The translations under genes were made by a program, and so were the position numbers. A stretch of 64,000 nucleotides of DNA from Megalonaias nervosa (Eukaryota; Mollusca; Bivalvia; Unionida; Unionidae): NCBI GenBank assembly GCA_016617855.1, contig JAECUM010006809.1, positions 15,001-79,000 of the forward strand. The letters run 5' to 3'. The notes under the pieces were generated by a model. That model saw only the letters and a program-made list of their open reading frames with translations, did not search any database and was not told the DNA's origin. Each line of letters begins with the position of its first letter. Position 1 is the stretch's first letter. This document shows, in pieces, positions 12,341-23,499 of this stretch.

Positions 12341-13196
12341 AAATGCTTTGCAGGAGGTTTAAAAAAATATGTGCATACTTGATGTAAAGATCACAAAAAG
12401 AGTATTTCTAGGCTACGTTCTATTTCACAAGGAAGGCATAATAGTGATTTATGGCTCTCACATTCCAAACATTTCAAATCCAGAACATCTACAGCACAGC
12501 TGATATATTCTTAAACAGCAGTGTTTCTGTGTTCCCAAGTCTTGAACTGGCTCTGTTACCTTTGGTAAATGAGATTTAAGGAGGAAGGCATTCTGAGGAA
12601 ATCCCTCCTAAATGACTCATTATTACTCCCAGCACTAGAGGTGTGGAATTAACATGGATTACTTAGCCTCAGCAACCCCAGTTCTATCTATCCCTCACAT
12701 CTGGCAGACTGTGTAACATGTCAGAGACTTGTTTGTGTTAGTCAGAAAAGAGGAAGTTGGATTAATGTAAACCAGTCCACAGCCTGGATCACCATCTACT
12801 ACTTCAAAGCAAGAGTGAAGATAGCATTGGATTCCTCCAAGCTCAGCAAGTTTTGAAGACCAAATGCTGTTGAGTTATAGGTTAAACTACAGCTGCCTAA
12901 CAGTCCTGATACTTTGCAAAATAAAAAAGAATTCTTAATTACGACAAAACCAACCAGTTCAGTGGTAACAGTTCCAGACTCGTGTGCCTTCCTTATTTAT
13001 ACCTGGTATGTATTTGTGCATTTGCCTTACCTGCAACAATCAAGCTGGTAACCAATACCCATTTTTCATTCTGATCATCTGGCATTTTTTTTTAAAGTAA
13101 TGTGACATCATCTGTTTTTATCAATGAAATGACACCAGACTTACAGGACATGAACAAATAAGAGTGAACCTGGGGTCAAAAATGTGAAAGGTCATG
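12341..13196. other. Non-coding stretch without recognised features
   Basis: Slightly less AT-rich than its surroundings around 12.5-12.9 kb and free of tandem repeats, but with no open frame of note. A conserved non-coding element cannot be judged from one sequence. Confidence 0.35.
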
Positions 13197-13276
13197 GTCA
13201 CAGGGGGTTAATGGGAAGACATGAAATTTTGGACTGTATCACATGTAAGAGATTCTTTCCACTGACCCCCTGTGAC
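13197..13276. repeat. Inverted repeat with 12-bp perfect arms
   Basis: Arm 'gtcacagggggt' (13197-13208) faces 'accccctgtgac' (13265-13276) across 56 bases, and pairing continues imperfectly inward. It could be a tiny MITE or chance. No clear target duplication flanks it. Confidence 0.6.
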
Positions 13277-13641
13277 TATGTCTTTTCACCAAAACAATGC
13301 TGAAGAACCATATTGTTGATACCAATAATACCATCAGAAAAGTGACTGCTATGTTTCACTGCCTACTAACATGGGCATAAAAAATTATTGTGCAATTATA
13401 AATATTTCCATCTATTTAACTTTATAATATAAAACAAAATTATAAAGTTATGATATTTGAAATGTTTAATACAGATGTTGAACTATATTTTGATTTTTCT
13501 AGCCAATTATGATAATGAGTATGAGCTTTGCTTACTGTAAGACCTGGGGGATGAATCAGCTTAATTCATTTGTCAGTAATTATGAGATGGAGTTATTGTA
13601 AGACAAACATATCCTTAGGAAATACCTGCCAAACTTTATTA

Positions 13642-14095
13642 CAATAAGGAGTTGGGATTATCATTATGTATGGTTTTACAATGAGACAATAAGGAGTTTC
13701 AATTATCATTATGCATGGGTTTATCTTCAGACAATTATGGAAGTGGGATTATCATTATGCATGGGTTTATCATAAGACAATAGCGAGTTTGGATTATCAT
13801 TATGCATGGGTTTATCATGAGACAATAGGGAGTTTGGATTATCATTATGCATGGGTTTATCATGAGACAATAGGGAGTTTGGATTATCATTATGCATGGG
13901 TTTATCATAAGACAATAGGGAGTTTGGATTATCATTATGCATGGGTTTATCATGAGGCAATAGGGAGTTTGGATTATCATTATGCATGGGTTTATCATGA
14001 GACAATGGGGAGTTTGGATTATCATTATGCATGGGTTGATCATGAGAAAAGAGAGAGTTGGGATTATCATTATGCATGGGTGTATCATGAAATAA
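13642..14095. repeat. 45-bp minisatellite, about ten copies, open on both strands
   Basis: Units contain 'ggattatcattatgcatggg' then 'tttatcatgagacaatag'. The period is 15 codons, so one plus frame and two minus frames stay open across the array (plus-strand peptide motif DYHYAWVYHETIGSL). Inner units differ by only one to three bases; outer units are more diverged, as expected when unequal exchange acts in the middle. No start, signal or splice evidence supports translation. Confidence 0.93.
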
Positions 14096-14984
14096 ATATG
14101 GTATGTACTGAGAATTTTAAAAGGCACAGAGACTGTGCATACAACGGTGGTTAAAAATAACAATATGAATTGAAATTCAGCCATTTTAATTAGAATAAAC
14201 TACAAAATATATATCTGATAACTTTCTGAAACCTGAGATAATATTATGCAGGTATGTTTGTAAGATGATCTTGTATCATTGCATTTGTTACATTCTACAA
14301 AGAAATATAAGTTAAATGCATCATTACAAGAGTGTAACCACCACTAAAGATACTGTCCACTATGTACAGGCCTGAAAATCTCACAAAACCAAGCCAAACA
14401 GGACAAGGCGTCCATGGTGTAAGTCTGGTCAATGTAGATTTTAATACCTCCATCACATTTACTCCATATGCTAACCACTGAGCTAATTCAGAACATGAGA
14501 TCCTTTGCAGAAAGTCTGGTCAATAAGTACAAGAACATTACAAGTTTGAAACCAAATCTTATATTTTGGTGGAAAAGTGAATTATAAGTATTAAGCATGG
14601 CTGAGTACCCACCTAATTTATTTCTAAAATGTTTATCTTAATGTTCTTTGAAAAAACATTTGTGAACATACTCAGATTGTCCTTATTCATAATTACTTCT
14701 TTAAAATGAGGTGCTCTTTGATAATTACTGCTTTAAAATCATACAAGCACTCAAGAGATTTTGTTAAAATTAAATAAAATGACATTTGATGCTTTGAGTT
14801 TCAATTCATGCTACAACTTCCTTTTTGGACCATTTTGACCAGTAAGAGATGTTGATCGCAAAACGTATCGAAAGACTTTTTGTCTGCTCAACATACAACT
14901 TCTGGGTTCAAAAACTGACCCCTTTGGGTACAAATGGCCAACAAGTTCAGACATGTCTTCTTATACGGGTTCTGTTTCATTTTC
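14096..14984. other. Non-coding stretch
   Basis: No gene seen. Around 14410-14520 there is a faint tRNA-like string ('aaccactgagctaattcag') that may be a very old SINE head. Confidence 0.35.
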
Positions 14985-15566
14985 ACTGACACTGTATGAA
15001 GTGTGAACAATGGCACAGTGAAAAGTGTGGATATTAATCCAGTGTAATGTGTGGATATCTACATAATATAAAGTGTGGACATTGACACAGTGTAAAGTGT
15101 GGACACTGACAGTAAAAAGGTTTGGACACTGACACAGTGTAATGTTTGGACATTGAGAGTAAAAAGACTTGGTCACTGACACAGTGAGGTATTGATATAG
15201 TGTAAAGTGTGAGGTATTGATATAGTGTAAAGTGTGGACACTGACAGTGGACATTGATATTTTAATGTGTGCATACTGACACAGTGTTAAGTGTGAACAT
15301 TGACACAGTGCAAAGTGTGGACAATGACAGTGTAAAGTGCAGGCATTGGCTTGGTGCAACATGTAGACCCTGACACAGTGCAACATGTAGACAATGACAC
15401 AGTGCAAAGTGCAAATAATGACACAGTGCAAAGTGCAGACACTGACACAGTGCAAAGTGTGGACACTGACTCAATACAAAGTATGGACACTGACTCAATG
15501 CAAAGTGTGGACACTGACACAGTACAAAGTACTGACACTGACACAGTGCAAAGTATGAACATTGAC
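14985..15566. repeat. 24-bp minisatellite
   Basis: Roughly two dozen units built on 'gtgtggacactgacacagtg'. The period of eight codons leaves several long frames open on both strands (for example a repeated DTDTVQSV pattern on plus and a Cys/Leu/His-rich pattern on minus). Units near 15.0-15.3 kb are irregular; those near 15.4-15.56 kb are clean. Confidence 0.92.
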
Positions 15567-15661
15567 GTGTGGAGATTTCATCATTCTAAGTAATTATTTC
15601 TTTCTCTAAAATAATGTCCATAACTAACTGTACCATTTTTTTTATATTGTTCTGTTACTCC

Positions 15662-15977
15662 TTCACTAGGGACTGCTCCGGTGGCCTAGTGGTTAGAGTG
15701 TCTGCCTTGGATGTGGGAGGTTGCTGGTTCAAAATCGGCCGAGTCATACCAAAGACTTATAAAATTGGTACTAGCAGCTGCCTCGCTAGGCGCTCAGCAT
15801 TGAGAGGTTAGTGTTAGGACTGGTCGGCCTGGTGTCAGGATAATGTGACTGGGTAGAACTTGATGCTACATGTCTGAGGCACGATGCCCCAATGCTAGAC
15901 ATCACTATAAACTGCCACACTGCAGACATCATAGCAATATGATTGAAAAATTGTTAAAGCTACATTAAAAATCTGAA

Positions 15978-16019
<42 letters not shown>

Positions 16020-16027
16020 TTTCACTA
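15662..16027 (+). mobile_element. SINE-A, full-length copy with long CA tail
   Basis: Body 15669-16020. The head reads 'ctccggtggcctagtggtta', with an intact A-box; the B-box region is mutated ('gctggttcaaaatc'). The body shares 'gtcataccaaagac' and 'gtgtcaggataatgtgactg' with the other copies. The (CA)n tail occupies about 15978-16017. A short candidate target duplication 'ttcacta' lies at 15662-15668 and 16021-16027. Confidence 0.88.
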
Positions 16028-17004
16028 TAAGGCATCTTAGAATAAAAGCAGTCCATTGTATAAGGAGAATGTGATGATGGACCCCATTGTATGCTCCAGT
16101 GAACAGTGTTATGGTGAGACTACTATATTTCTCCTATAATAAGCAGTGGGGGGGGGGCACTTTGCAAAGTTTTGGCAAGTGTGGGATCTTATTAATGGTT
16201 GAAACTTTTTTAAATAATGACATGCCAACATAATGTTCCAGACAGGAGGATAAGCTCACCATCAAGTATGGGCTTAATTGTCCTTGGAGAAATGTGGAGG
16301 TAAGACATTTTCTTCGCCAGTTTTAACAAATGACTTAGAACCTTTTAGTGGGTATTTAAGGTAATTTCAATTAAAGTCCACATCTTTTTTAAGAAAGGTT
16401 TTTCTGATTACAGTCTATCAGATATTTCAACAGGTAATTAAATCTGAGCTGTAGTTGAGGCCTTATCAGAGACATTAACTTGCCATGAGTTATTTAAACC
16501 TTATGATTTCAAGACTGAAAATCCAGATTTAAAGCTTTTAACCAAACAATAGTGATCTCCCCATCAACATATGTATTTCACTGATGAAAGGCAGATATGA
16601 TGGCTGGATGGTCTGAAATCAATGTATTAATGGCTCTAGGTATTTTGTCGGAATTCTTTGAGTCATCACCATATATCAATCTGCATTTAATAAAAAGTTC
16701 ATTAAAAATGGTCAGCACATAAAAACCATCTGAAATACCTAGTAAGTATTGTCAGAAATTATTTCTATAATGGCGCCAAACCTGGAATCACATTAAACTG
16801 ACAAAAGTTTACAGAAACCAATTAAGCCTTAAATTATCAGCACAAATAAAAGCATTTTGCAATTAAAGTTGAGTTTTGGTGATGATATATTTTTATTCAC
16901 AAATTTATCTTACATTTAAAATTTGAGCAAAAGATTTGATTATGCAGAGGCACAATTTGTATTTCTTGACAAAACTGTTTATTCTTCCAGGATGTCTAGC
17001 AAGA
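16028..17004. other. Non-coding stretch with a G-run
   Basis: A run of ten G at about 16148-16157 is followed by sequence with no open frame. No repeat or gene recognised. Confidence 0.4.
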
Positions 17005-17150
17005 TCCAGATACTGTCTATGTAACCATAGATACAAATGTTATCTATGTAACCATGGATACAGATACTGTCTGAATATGTAACCATAGATACAGATACTG
17101 TCTTACCATGTTACCATAGATATATATTTTCTGAACATGTAACCATGCTG
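17005..17150. repeat. ~27-35-bp minisatellite, four or five copies
   Basis: Units contain 'atgtaaccatagatacagat' and 'actgtct'. Spacing is irregular. Confidence 0.8.
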
Positions 17151-18115
17151 AGATACAGAAATCATTTTTCCAGTAACTGATTCCAACCCACACTACTGTC
17201 AATAGGTATTGTAGCATGAAAAAAATTGAACCTGAACATAAAAAAGGAATATTTTAAATTTGTATGTGACAATATATTTAAACATTTAACTTATTGATTT
17301 CTGGGTGAAATATAGTTCCTACAAACTTCTTTCCCACCACTAACATGCTTAAATTTACCAAGAAAAACTACAATAATTAATACACGCTACTCATCTGCTG
17401 TTTGTCTTGTTTACAGCGGCATAGCTATGATATAGCAAGAGTTTACAAAACATAGGGGCCCAGAAATTATATTTTTACTCTTTAGATTAGGCAGAGGTTC
17501 ATTGGTAAGCTTTGTATAGGGGCCCAATTATTCTAGCTGCACCACTGCTTGTGTATCATGTTTTGAATTTCTTCATCAAGATATAATTAGTAATCAGTCA
17601 CCATTCACTTCACCATCTTTCCTTAGCTTTCTCAGGCAAATCAGAGTACAATTAGCTCACATGATTTTTGACTTGTCAATGTGCAATTGCTTTTGTGATA
17701 CAAGTGCTTGGGAATGCTTTTGCAAATGAAATAAATCAGTCATTACAAGCATTTCACTGATTAAGATTACCAGTTTTCAAGCTGTAGTTTGCCTATATAA
17801 AATGTTATTTTACCAGAAAATCAGAATCGGAAGGAAGTGATCATGGCGGCATAATTTAAGGTTATAAAAAGTAAACAATTCCACCAAAAACTCAGAACGG
17901 CTGGCATCTATGCTTTAAATATAGGTAGTAGCAGCAGTGGCAACATCAAACTTTTTTCAGTCAGGTACTGGGTGTGTTGCATGTTATGTCATTACTTGGA
18001 TGTAGGCAAGAAACCAAGTTAAGTGGAAAGCTTGCTACACCTGAATTTTCGAATCACTGTCCTAAACAGCCAATTTCAAAATCCCATCAACCAAAATTCT
18101 GAAATGAACCTCTAA
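17151..18115. other. Non-coding stretch
   Basis: AT-rich with no supported gene or repeat. Confidence 0.35.
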
Positions 18116-18181
18116 TAAGTAACCACCTGTCTTCAAAGGTCACTTCTCAAGGTGTCTGCTTCTTACACTGGTTTCAGTGTA

Positions 18182-18787
18182 CAGTGGGGCCCCGACTTAC
18201 GAACGCCCTGGGTTACGAACACCCAGCCGGCCAAAAAAATGACTCGGGTTATGAACGGTGACTTGGGTTACGAGCCAAACCGCCATTCTCTTGCGTGCAA
18301 AATTTCAAACATGCGAGCTCACATATGGCTGCCTCTACTCAAACAGAGTGAAAAAAGGTGAAAAAAGGAGTCTGTGGACAGTTTCTTCAAGCCTGCCCCT
18401 GCTAAGAAGCAAAGGACGGCTGAAGGAGAGTTGAATCTGCACTCCTCAGACTCCGACGACTAAAAAAAACCTGAGAAGCTGCAAAAAGAGAACCTGTAAA
18501 AAACATGTAAAAAGTTGCAATAAAAAACTGTGCAAAAAGATGTAAAAATCCTCCTAATCATCCTCCACATCCTCACCTGAATCCCCTGCATTTTTAACAT
18601 TGGTGAGTGCTCCTTTTTTCACCTTTTTTTAATGTAGCAGCGATTTTCAGTGATTTTTTTTTGGTTCAGGAACAGATTAAAAATTTAACAATGGGACCCT
18701 ATGGGAAAATGCGTTCCGGGTTACGAACACCCCAGGTTACGAACGCCCTCCGGGAACTGATTAGGTTTGTAAGCTGGGGCCCCACTG
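18182..18787 (+). mobile_element. Tigger/pogo-like non-autonomous DNA transposon, 606 bp
   Basis: Terminal inverted repeats begin 'cagtggggccccgacttac' on the left; the right end, read in reverse, begins 'cagtggggccccagcttac'. TA dinucleotides flank both ends (18180-18181 and 18788-18789), the target duplication of the Tc1/mariner-pogo group. Just inside, 'ggttacgaac' motifs repeat several times at both ends as sub-terminal repeats. The interior keeps the tail of a transposase frame (separate entry). Confidence 0.9.
18300..18463 (+). pseudogene. Residual C-terminus of a Tigger/pogo-type transposase
   Basis: In one frame the sequence reads KQSEKR, stop (18359-18361), then KKESVDSFFKPAPAKKQRT and an acidic end (...SSDSDD) before a second stop at 18461-18463. 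A basic stretch and acidic serine-rich tail fit the C-terminus of pogo-group transposases. The 'VDSFFKP' piece resembles a PCNA-interaction motif of the kind reported for pogo, but the usual leading Gln is Lys here. A direct repeat 'gtgaaaaaagg' around the internal stop suggests a small duplication broke the frame. The upstream boundary is uncertain. Confidence 0.5.
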
Positions 18788-18887
18788 TAATTTAAAAAGT
18801 GTCTGCTCTTTAGACTGATTTGTGAGTAATTTAATAGGTGGCTACCTCTTAGACTGGTTTGAGTGTAACTTAAAATGTGTCTGCTTC

Positions 18888-19159
18888 ATCATCATTATCA
18901 TCATCATCATCATCATCATCATCACCAATCCCTTAACCCAAGAGGTTGCTGGGGCACTACAGTTGACTTTACAACCAATTCTCTCCATCTTTCCCTGTTC
19001 TCTACTGCCCTTTGGGAATCTCCAAATCCCATGTCTGTCCACTCCTTAATGTTGTCTTCCCACCTATTTTTCTGTCTGCCTCGTCTTCTGCACCCTCACA
19101 CTGTGCCTTGCAAGATTGTTTTTGCCAGTCCAGATCGTCTTGAGACATGACCATACCAA
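18888..19159 (-). mobile_element. LINE 3' end (non-LTR retrotransposon), 5'-truncated
   Basis: Flanked by 'gtctgcttc' at 18879-18887 and 19160-19168; these also match the minisatellite unit, so the duplication is likely but not independent proof. On the minus strand the last ~75 codons of an ORF2-like frame are readable: a KTILQGTV motif, an in-frame stop, RRRGRQ, then WEDNIKEWTDMGFGDSQRA and ending near LGLRDW. The stop codon lies at the start of a (GAT)n tail, so there is almost no 3' UTR. The reverse-transcriptase core is absent. This C-terminal signature is common in animal LINE ORF2 proteins; I do not name the clade. Confidence 0.85.
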
Positions 19160-19369
19160 GTCTGCTTCTTAGGCTGGTTTAAGTGTAATTTAAAAAGTGG
19201 CTACTTCTTAGACTGGTTTGAGTCTAATTTAAAAAGTGTCTGCTCTTAAGACTGGTTTGTGAGTAATTTAATAGGTGGCTACCTCTTAGACTGATATGTA
19301 TTCATTAATGTTAAATTTCCTAAAATATTATTTCACAAATATATTGAATATAGTAAATATTTTAAGGCA

Positions 19370-19925
19370 GTGTAACAAGGACAAAATGTCATGATTTACA
19401 GTGTTACTGCAGACCCTTTAGGAGTACTTAATTTACAGTGATTCTGTAGACCCTCTCATGTACATTATTTATATTCATACTTAAGCCCTTTAAGGGTTCT
19501 TGATTTACATAGATACTGAAACCCTTTAAGATACATTATTTACACTGATACTGCATACCCTTTAAGGGTACTTGCTCCTATGAGTCATAATTTACATGTA
19601 TACTCATACTGCAGACCCTTTAAGGGTACTTGTTCTTATCAGTCATAGTTTACATGTATTATCATACTGCAGACCCTTTATGGGTACTTGCTCCTATGAG
19701 TCATAATTTACATGTATTATCATACTGCAGACCCTTTAAGGGTACTTGCTCCTATGAGTCATAATTTACGTGTATTATCATACTACAGACACTTTAAGAT
19801 AATTGATTTACATTGATACTCCAGACCCAATAAAGGTACCTGTTCTTATGAGTCGTAATTTAGTAATTTACGTGTATAGTCATCTTGCTGACCCTTTAGG
19901 GGTACTTGTTCCTATGAGTCATACA
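19370..19925. repeat. ~58-bp minisatellite
   Basis: Nine or ten units around 'ctgcagaccctttaagggta' with 'cttgctcctatgagtcataa' and 'tttacatgtattatcatac'. The middle units (19.56-19.79 kb) are nearly identical; the first units are shorter and diverged. Confidence 0.9.
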
Positions 19926-21495
19926 TGTTGGTAAAAGATTCTTTTTCATTTTCTCACACAAAAGCAAAACCCAAATTATCAATGATTATAGGTCCGAGAA
20001 GAAAAATTATGTGTCATTCTTCAATGCTCCAATCCAGGGTCAAATGGAATTAATTACACGTCTCGGTTAAACCCAGTTTACTTCTCATCTATCAGACATG
20101 GTGCATACCCCAACACTGAAGAGACTGTGTTGAAAGTGGGTTTGTCTGAAAAATACCAGTAATTATTATTCTTGAACTTTGCCATGCACTTCAAACCCAT
20201 TGAAATTTCAATACACTACCTTTTAATTTTGCTGGATTAAATGAAAACTCTCCATTGAAATCTGTACAAAGAAATACTGTAAGGCCACCTTGTTTTATGC
20301 CATATTTCACCACATAATGACACTGTTTTCTACCAAAATGTCAACGATGACTATTAATTCCTCAAAGAAAACATAATTTACTCCTGAATTTATATACCAT
20401 AGTCAGAATAATATCTCACATACTTTAATAAGCTCTTTTGATCAAAACTTAAAAAGCTATCTACTTCATACTTTCCAAGGTCCCAAACGGTGTTAGGGGC
20501 TTTTTGGAACTCAAAACACGTGTGTTGTGGTCCCAAGGTTGGTCGGTACATGTTACCCAAATGAAGCAACATGAAACAATTGAGAATAAAGTTTCAAATT
20601 CATGTAAATTGATACAAAATGACTGAAAATTCAAATCTGAAATAGCGAAAAATAACATATCTCTTTTCTTTGAAGCATTTAATACACATACCCAAAAAAA
20701 CAGCAAATAGCATTGTCAGATATCATCACTGCACATGCATACAAACTTGTGCCCACACACACACATAATCACAACAGATATTAAATTACTATATACACAA
20801 GGTTTCTGTCTTTAAAATCAATTGGGCAGTGGTATGCAGTCCGTCCTGCTCTCACCAGTTTAGTACGGAAGGTAGTTTAAGTGTCAGCTGCGTGTACCTT
20901 TAGGTTTGCTTGAGACTTTCTGATCTCACTAGATTTTTTCTCAGTGCAGAAAATGATCTTTGTGCATCTGTATCCAAGTGAGCAAATATAAAATATGCAG
21001 GTCTGAAAAATTATACACACATAACTGTAAATTATGATCTGCAACACAATTTCAAAAAGCACTTAAGATCATGGGACACGGTCCGTCATTGATTGTTTAA
21101 ACATGTCAGTTACTGTTGGGACTGAGCTCTGGATTCATGCATTGTCCCAATGCTGGGTGGTGCTGTTGTGTCAACAAAGACTAATGTCAATATGGTGTTT
21201 GCAAAATATGCGAAGAATAGCATTCCAATACTGTCCCTCACAAAATCAAACTCCATCAACCAGGAGCTTTGAAATTAGTTTTGCTTGAGTTCGCAAATGG
21301 CAAATCCTTCCCCGATTGACATCTGCATGTCAACATTTTGTTCTCAAAAATGAATCATACTTGCATACCATTCCAACTACTGAAATAATTGTGATTAACA
21401 TTCTGCATATGGATTAAAATCTGACTTAGAAACACTGCTATTAATCATGAAATTGCCAATGAAGACAGTTTAAACATTCTCATTCAAGGCAAATA
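19926..21495. other. Non-coding stretch
   Basis: Only frames of about 60-80 residues without motifs or splice context. No repeat recognised. Confidence 0.35.
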
Positions 21496-21672
21496 CAGTA
21501 GAACCTGTCTTGAATGACCACCTCTTTTGCCCAAAAATTATGGTCTCTCAAGACAGGTGGTCTCTCACAACAGGTCACAATGCTATAGAATCAATAAATT
21601 TGTGCATGAGAATGTGGTCTCTTAAGACAGGTGGTCTCACACAGCAGTGGTCTTTCAAGACAGGTTTTACTG
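21496..21672. mobile_element. 177-bp MITE, copy 1
   Basis: Left end 'cagtagaacctgtcttgaa', right end in reverse 'cagtaaaacctgtcttgaa'. Internal 'tggtctctcaagacaggtgg' motifs repeat, so the element is partly palindromic. A TA precedes it (21494-21495); the right flank is now AA. Same length and layout as 40872-41048. CAGTARAACC ends and TA targets fit the Tigger/pogo group. Confidence 0.88.
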
Positions 21673-22009
21673 AACCATTATGTACAACAATTTCAACATG
21701 CATCTCCTGGATTTAACTAACTTCATATGAATTTTTGTTCCACTTAGTGTAATGTGCCTATCCAGATCAGCCTAATGCACACAGCAGTATTCAAAATACT
21801 TGACACCACATCACCTTAGCTGTTGTCAGCGCCAAGTAAGTAATCAGTCAAAATGGTACTTGTTTATTTCTGACCACTATACCATTTAATTGCCTTTGTG
21901 ACAATCAGGTCTATAAACTGTCCAAAGGAAAGTTACACATGTACACTCAGCAGATTTACTGTTTTTATGGGCTACTGATTATGTGCATATAATATGGTAG
22001 AAAATAAAA

Positions 22010-22011
<2 letters not shown>
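21673..22011. other. Non-coding spacer
   Basis: Nothing recognised. Confidence 0.35.

Positions 22012-22045
<34 letters not shown>
22012..22045. repeat. (CT)n microsatellite
   Basis: About sixteen CT units. Confidence 0.97.
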
Positions 22046-22048
<3 letters not shown>

Positions 22049-22404
22049 ATTTTTGCCAAGATTACTAAAACAGCATTTTTCTACAGGGTTTAATAAAAAT
22101 CATATGGTTTAAATTTTTTTTTACTGAAAATAGTGCTTTTCTAAACTATACTGTGTCAGGGTGGGGTGGGGGTGGAAGTGAAAAGTCATGTTTTTCATCT
22201 GGCACATCATGTTACTGATAGTGTGCCGATGTAAGTGCATGTGTCTCTCAATTCTCACAAGAGGACAGCTGCTGCTATAATCTGCCTGAATAAATGCCAT
22301 AGCTGTGTCTTAACATGTTATTGTAGGTATCACTGTCTTGCCTTTTTCTGAGAAAAATGTGGGACATAGTGAGCATGATGCAGACCTGCCACCTTGAGTG
22401 GAAT

Positions 22405-22520
22405 GAAATCAGGATGCCAAAGGAAAAAAATTAGGATTTGGAGAAAAATATCAGGACTTGGTGAAATAAATTAGGATTTGGAGAAAAAAATCAGGATTTG
22501 GAGAAAAAAATGAGGATCAG
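22405..22520. repeat. ~19-bp minisatellite, five or six copies
   Basis: Units of 'tcaggatttggagaaaaaa' with small variants ('ttaggatttgg', 'tgaggatc'). Confidence 0.88.
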
Positions 22521-22534
22521 TGTTTGCGACCATA

Positions 22535-22865
22535 TATTCTTTGAAGAGAGAGTTTAAACACTTTTCTATTTTTGGTAACAGCTACAACATTTAATCACAG
22601 AGAAGCATCAATTTTATGAACGTGAAAGACATCTATTGGAGGATTCTATCAGATTTGGTCATATTCTGTTCAGCAGTTTTTGAGGAAAAAGCATTTTAAA
22701 GACATTTTTATTTTAGTAACAGTAGCCATATTTGATGGTAGATCAGCATCAATTGTACAAATTTGAAAGCCCTTCATTCCAAGATGATCTCTGCCAAGTT
22801 TGGTTAAAATTGGTCCAGCGTCTTCTTTTGAAGAAGCAAAATATAGCAAATTCTGATGGACTCCA
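22535..22865. repeat. ~180-bp diverged tandem pair
   Basis: Two units share, in order, 'agtaacag'/'ggtaacag', 'gcatcaatt', 'gaaag', 'tttggt' and 'cattttaaag/cttcttttgaag'. The phrase 'gccaagtttggttaaaattg' is typical of dispersed mollusc repeats in my experience. Confidence 0.5.
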
Positions 22866-23499
22866 AGATGCAGGGAATACCTTATGGCCGCATGACCTTA
22901 TGGCAAGGTGAACTAAAACATTTCATCATAATAAACTCTATGTTATCCTAAGCTCAGGTTAATCAGTAAGCCTTCAATGTAAGTGTCATCAAAAGATAGT
23001 ACAAGAAATGAATAACTAAAACCTGATGATGTGACAAAAAAACATTCATCATGATTCATCTGACCACTCTTCTGATATATCTAACATCAGATCACATTTA
23101 TGGATGTCATTCTAGTAACCTACAGGGATTGTGGTTTCCTTGTTCTGACATTTCCTAGATATGGAATGTAATATGATCATGCAACCTTCACTTTAGGGGT
23201 CAGAAATGGGTCATACTCAGCTAATTTTAAATTTACAGGTCACTTCACAATAATTGGTACATACTGAGTAATTAGACAAGGACCATACTAGTTGTACAAT
23301 GAGCACTGAATTGCATTACATTAAGATAAACTGTCAGTGCTATACTAGTCATACCATATTTAACAAACATTCGGTTTATACCAAGTCATAAATCAAACTA
23401 TGAAAGATATACTACATTTTTTAAAATAAAATTGTGAAAGAAGAATAATAAAATGAACAGATAATTTGAAGGATTTTTTCCCTATTATGCAGTATTCCT
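22866..23499. other. Non-coding stretch
   Basis: No gene or repeat seen. Confidence 0.35.

Larger units (their letters stand above)
18116..19305. repeat. ~39-bp minisatellite interrupted by two mobile elements
   Basis: Units contain 'gtgtctgcttcttagactgg' and 'tttgagtgtaatttaaaa'. Pieces are found at about 18150-18181, 18788-18887 and 19160-19305. The first gap is a TA-flanked Tigger-like element (18182-18787) and the second a LINE 3' end (18888-19159). Both junctions fall inside repeat units, so the array existed before both insertions. Confidence 0.85.

Noticed and set aside
13711..14154. 147-residue plus frame and two similar minus frames as repeat proteins
   Set aside because: Fully explained by a 45-bp tandem unit without stops; no start context, signal peptide or splice evidence.
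14961..15593. Cys/His-rich and DTDTVQ-rich frames as proteins
   Set aside because: Read-through of a 24-bp array on both strands; composition follows the unit, not a protein family.
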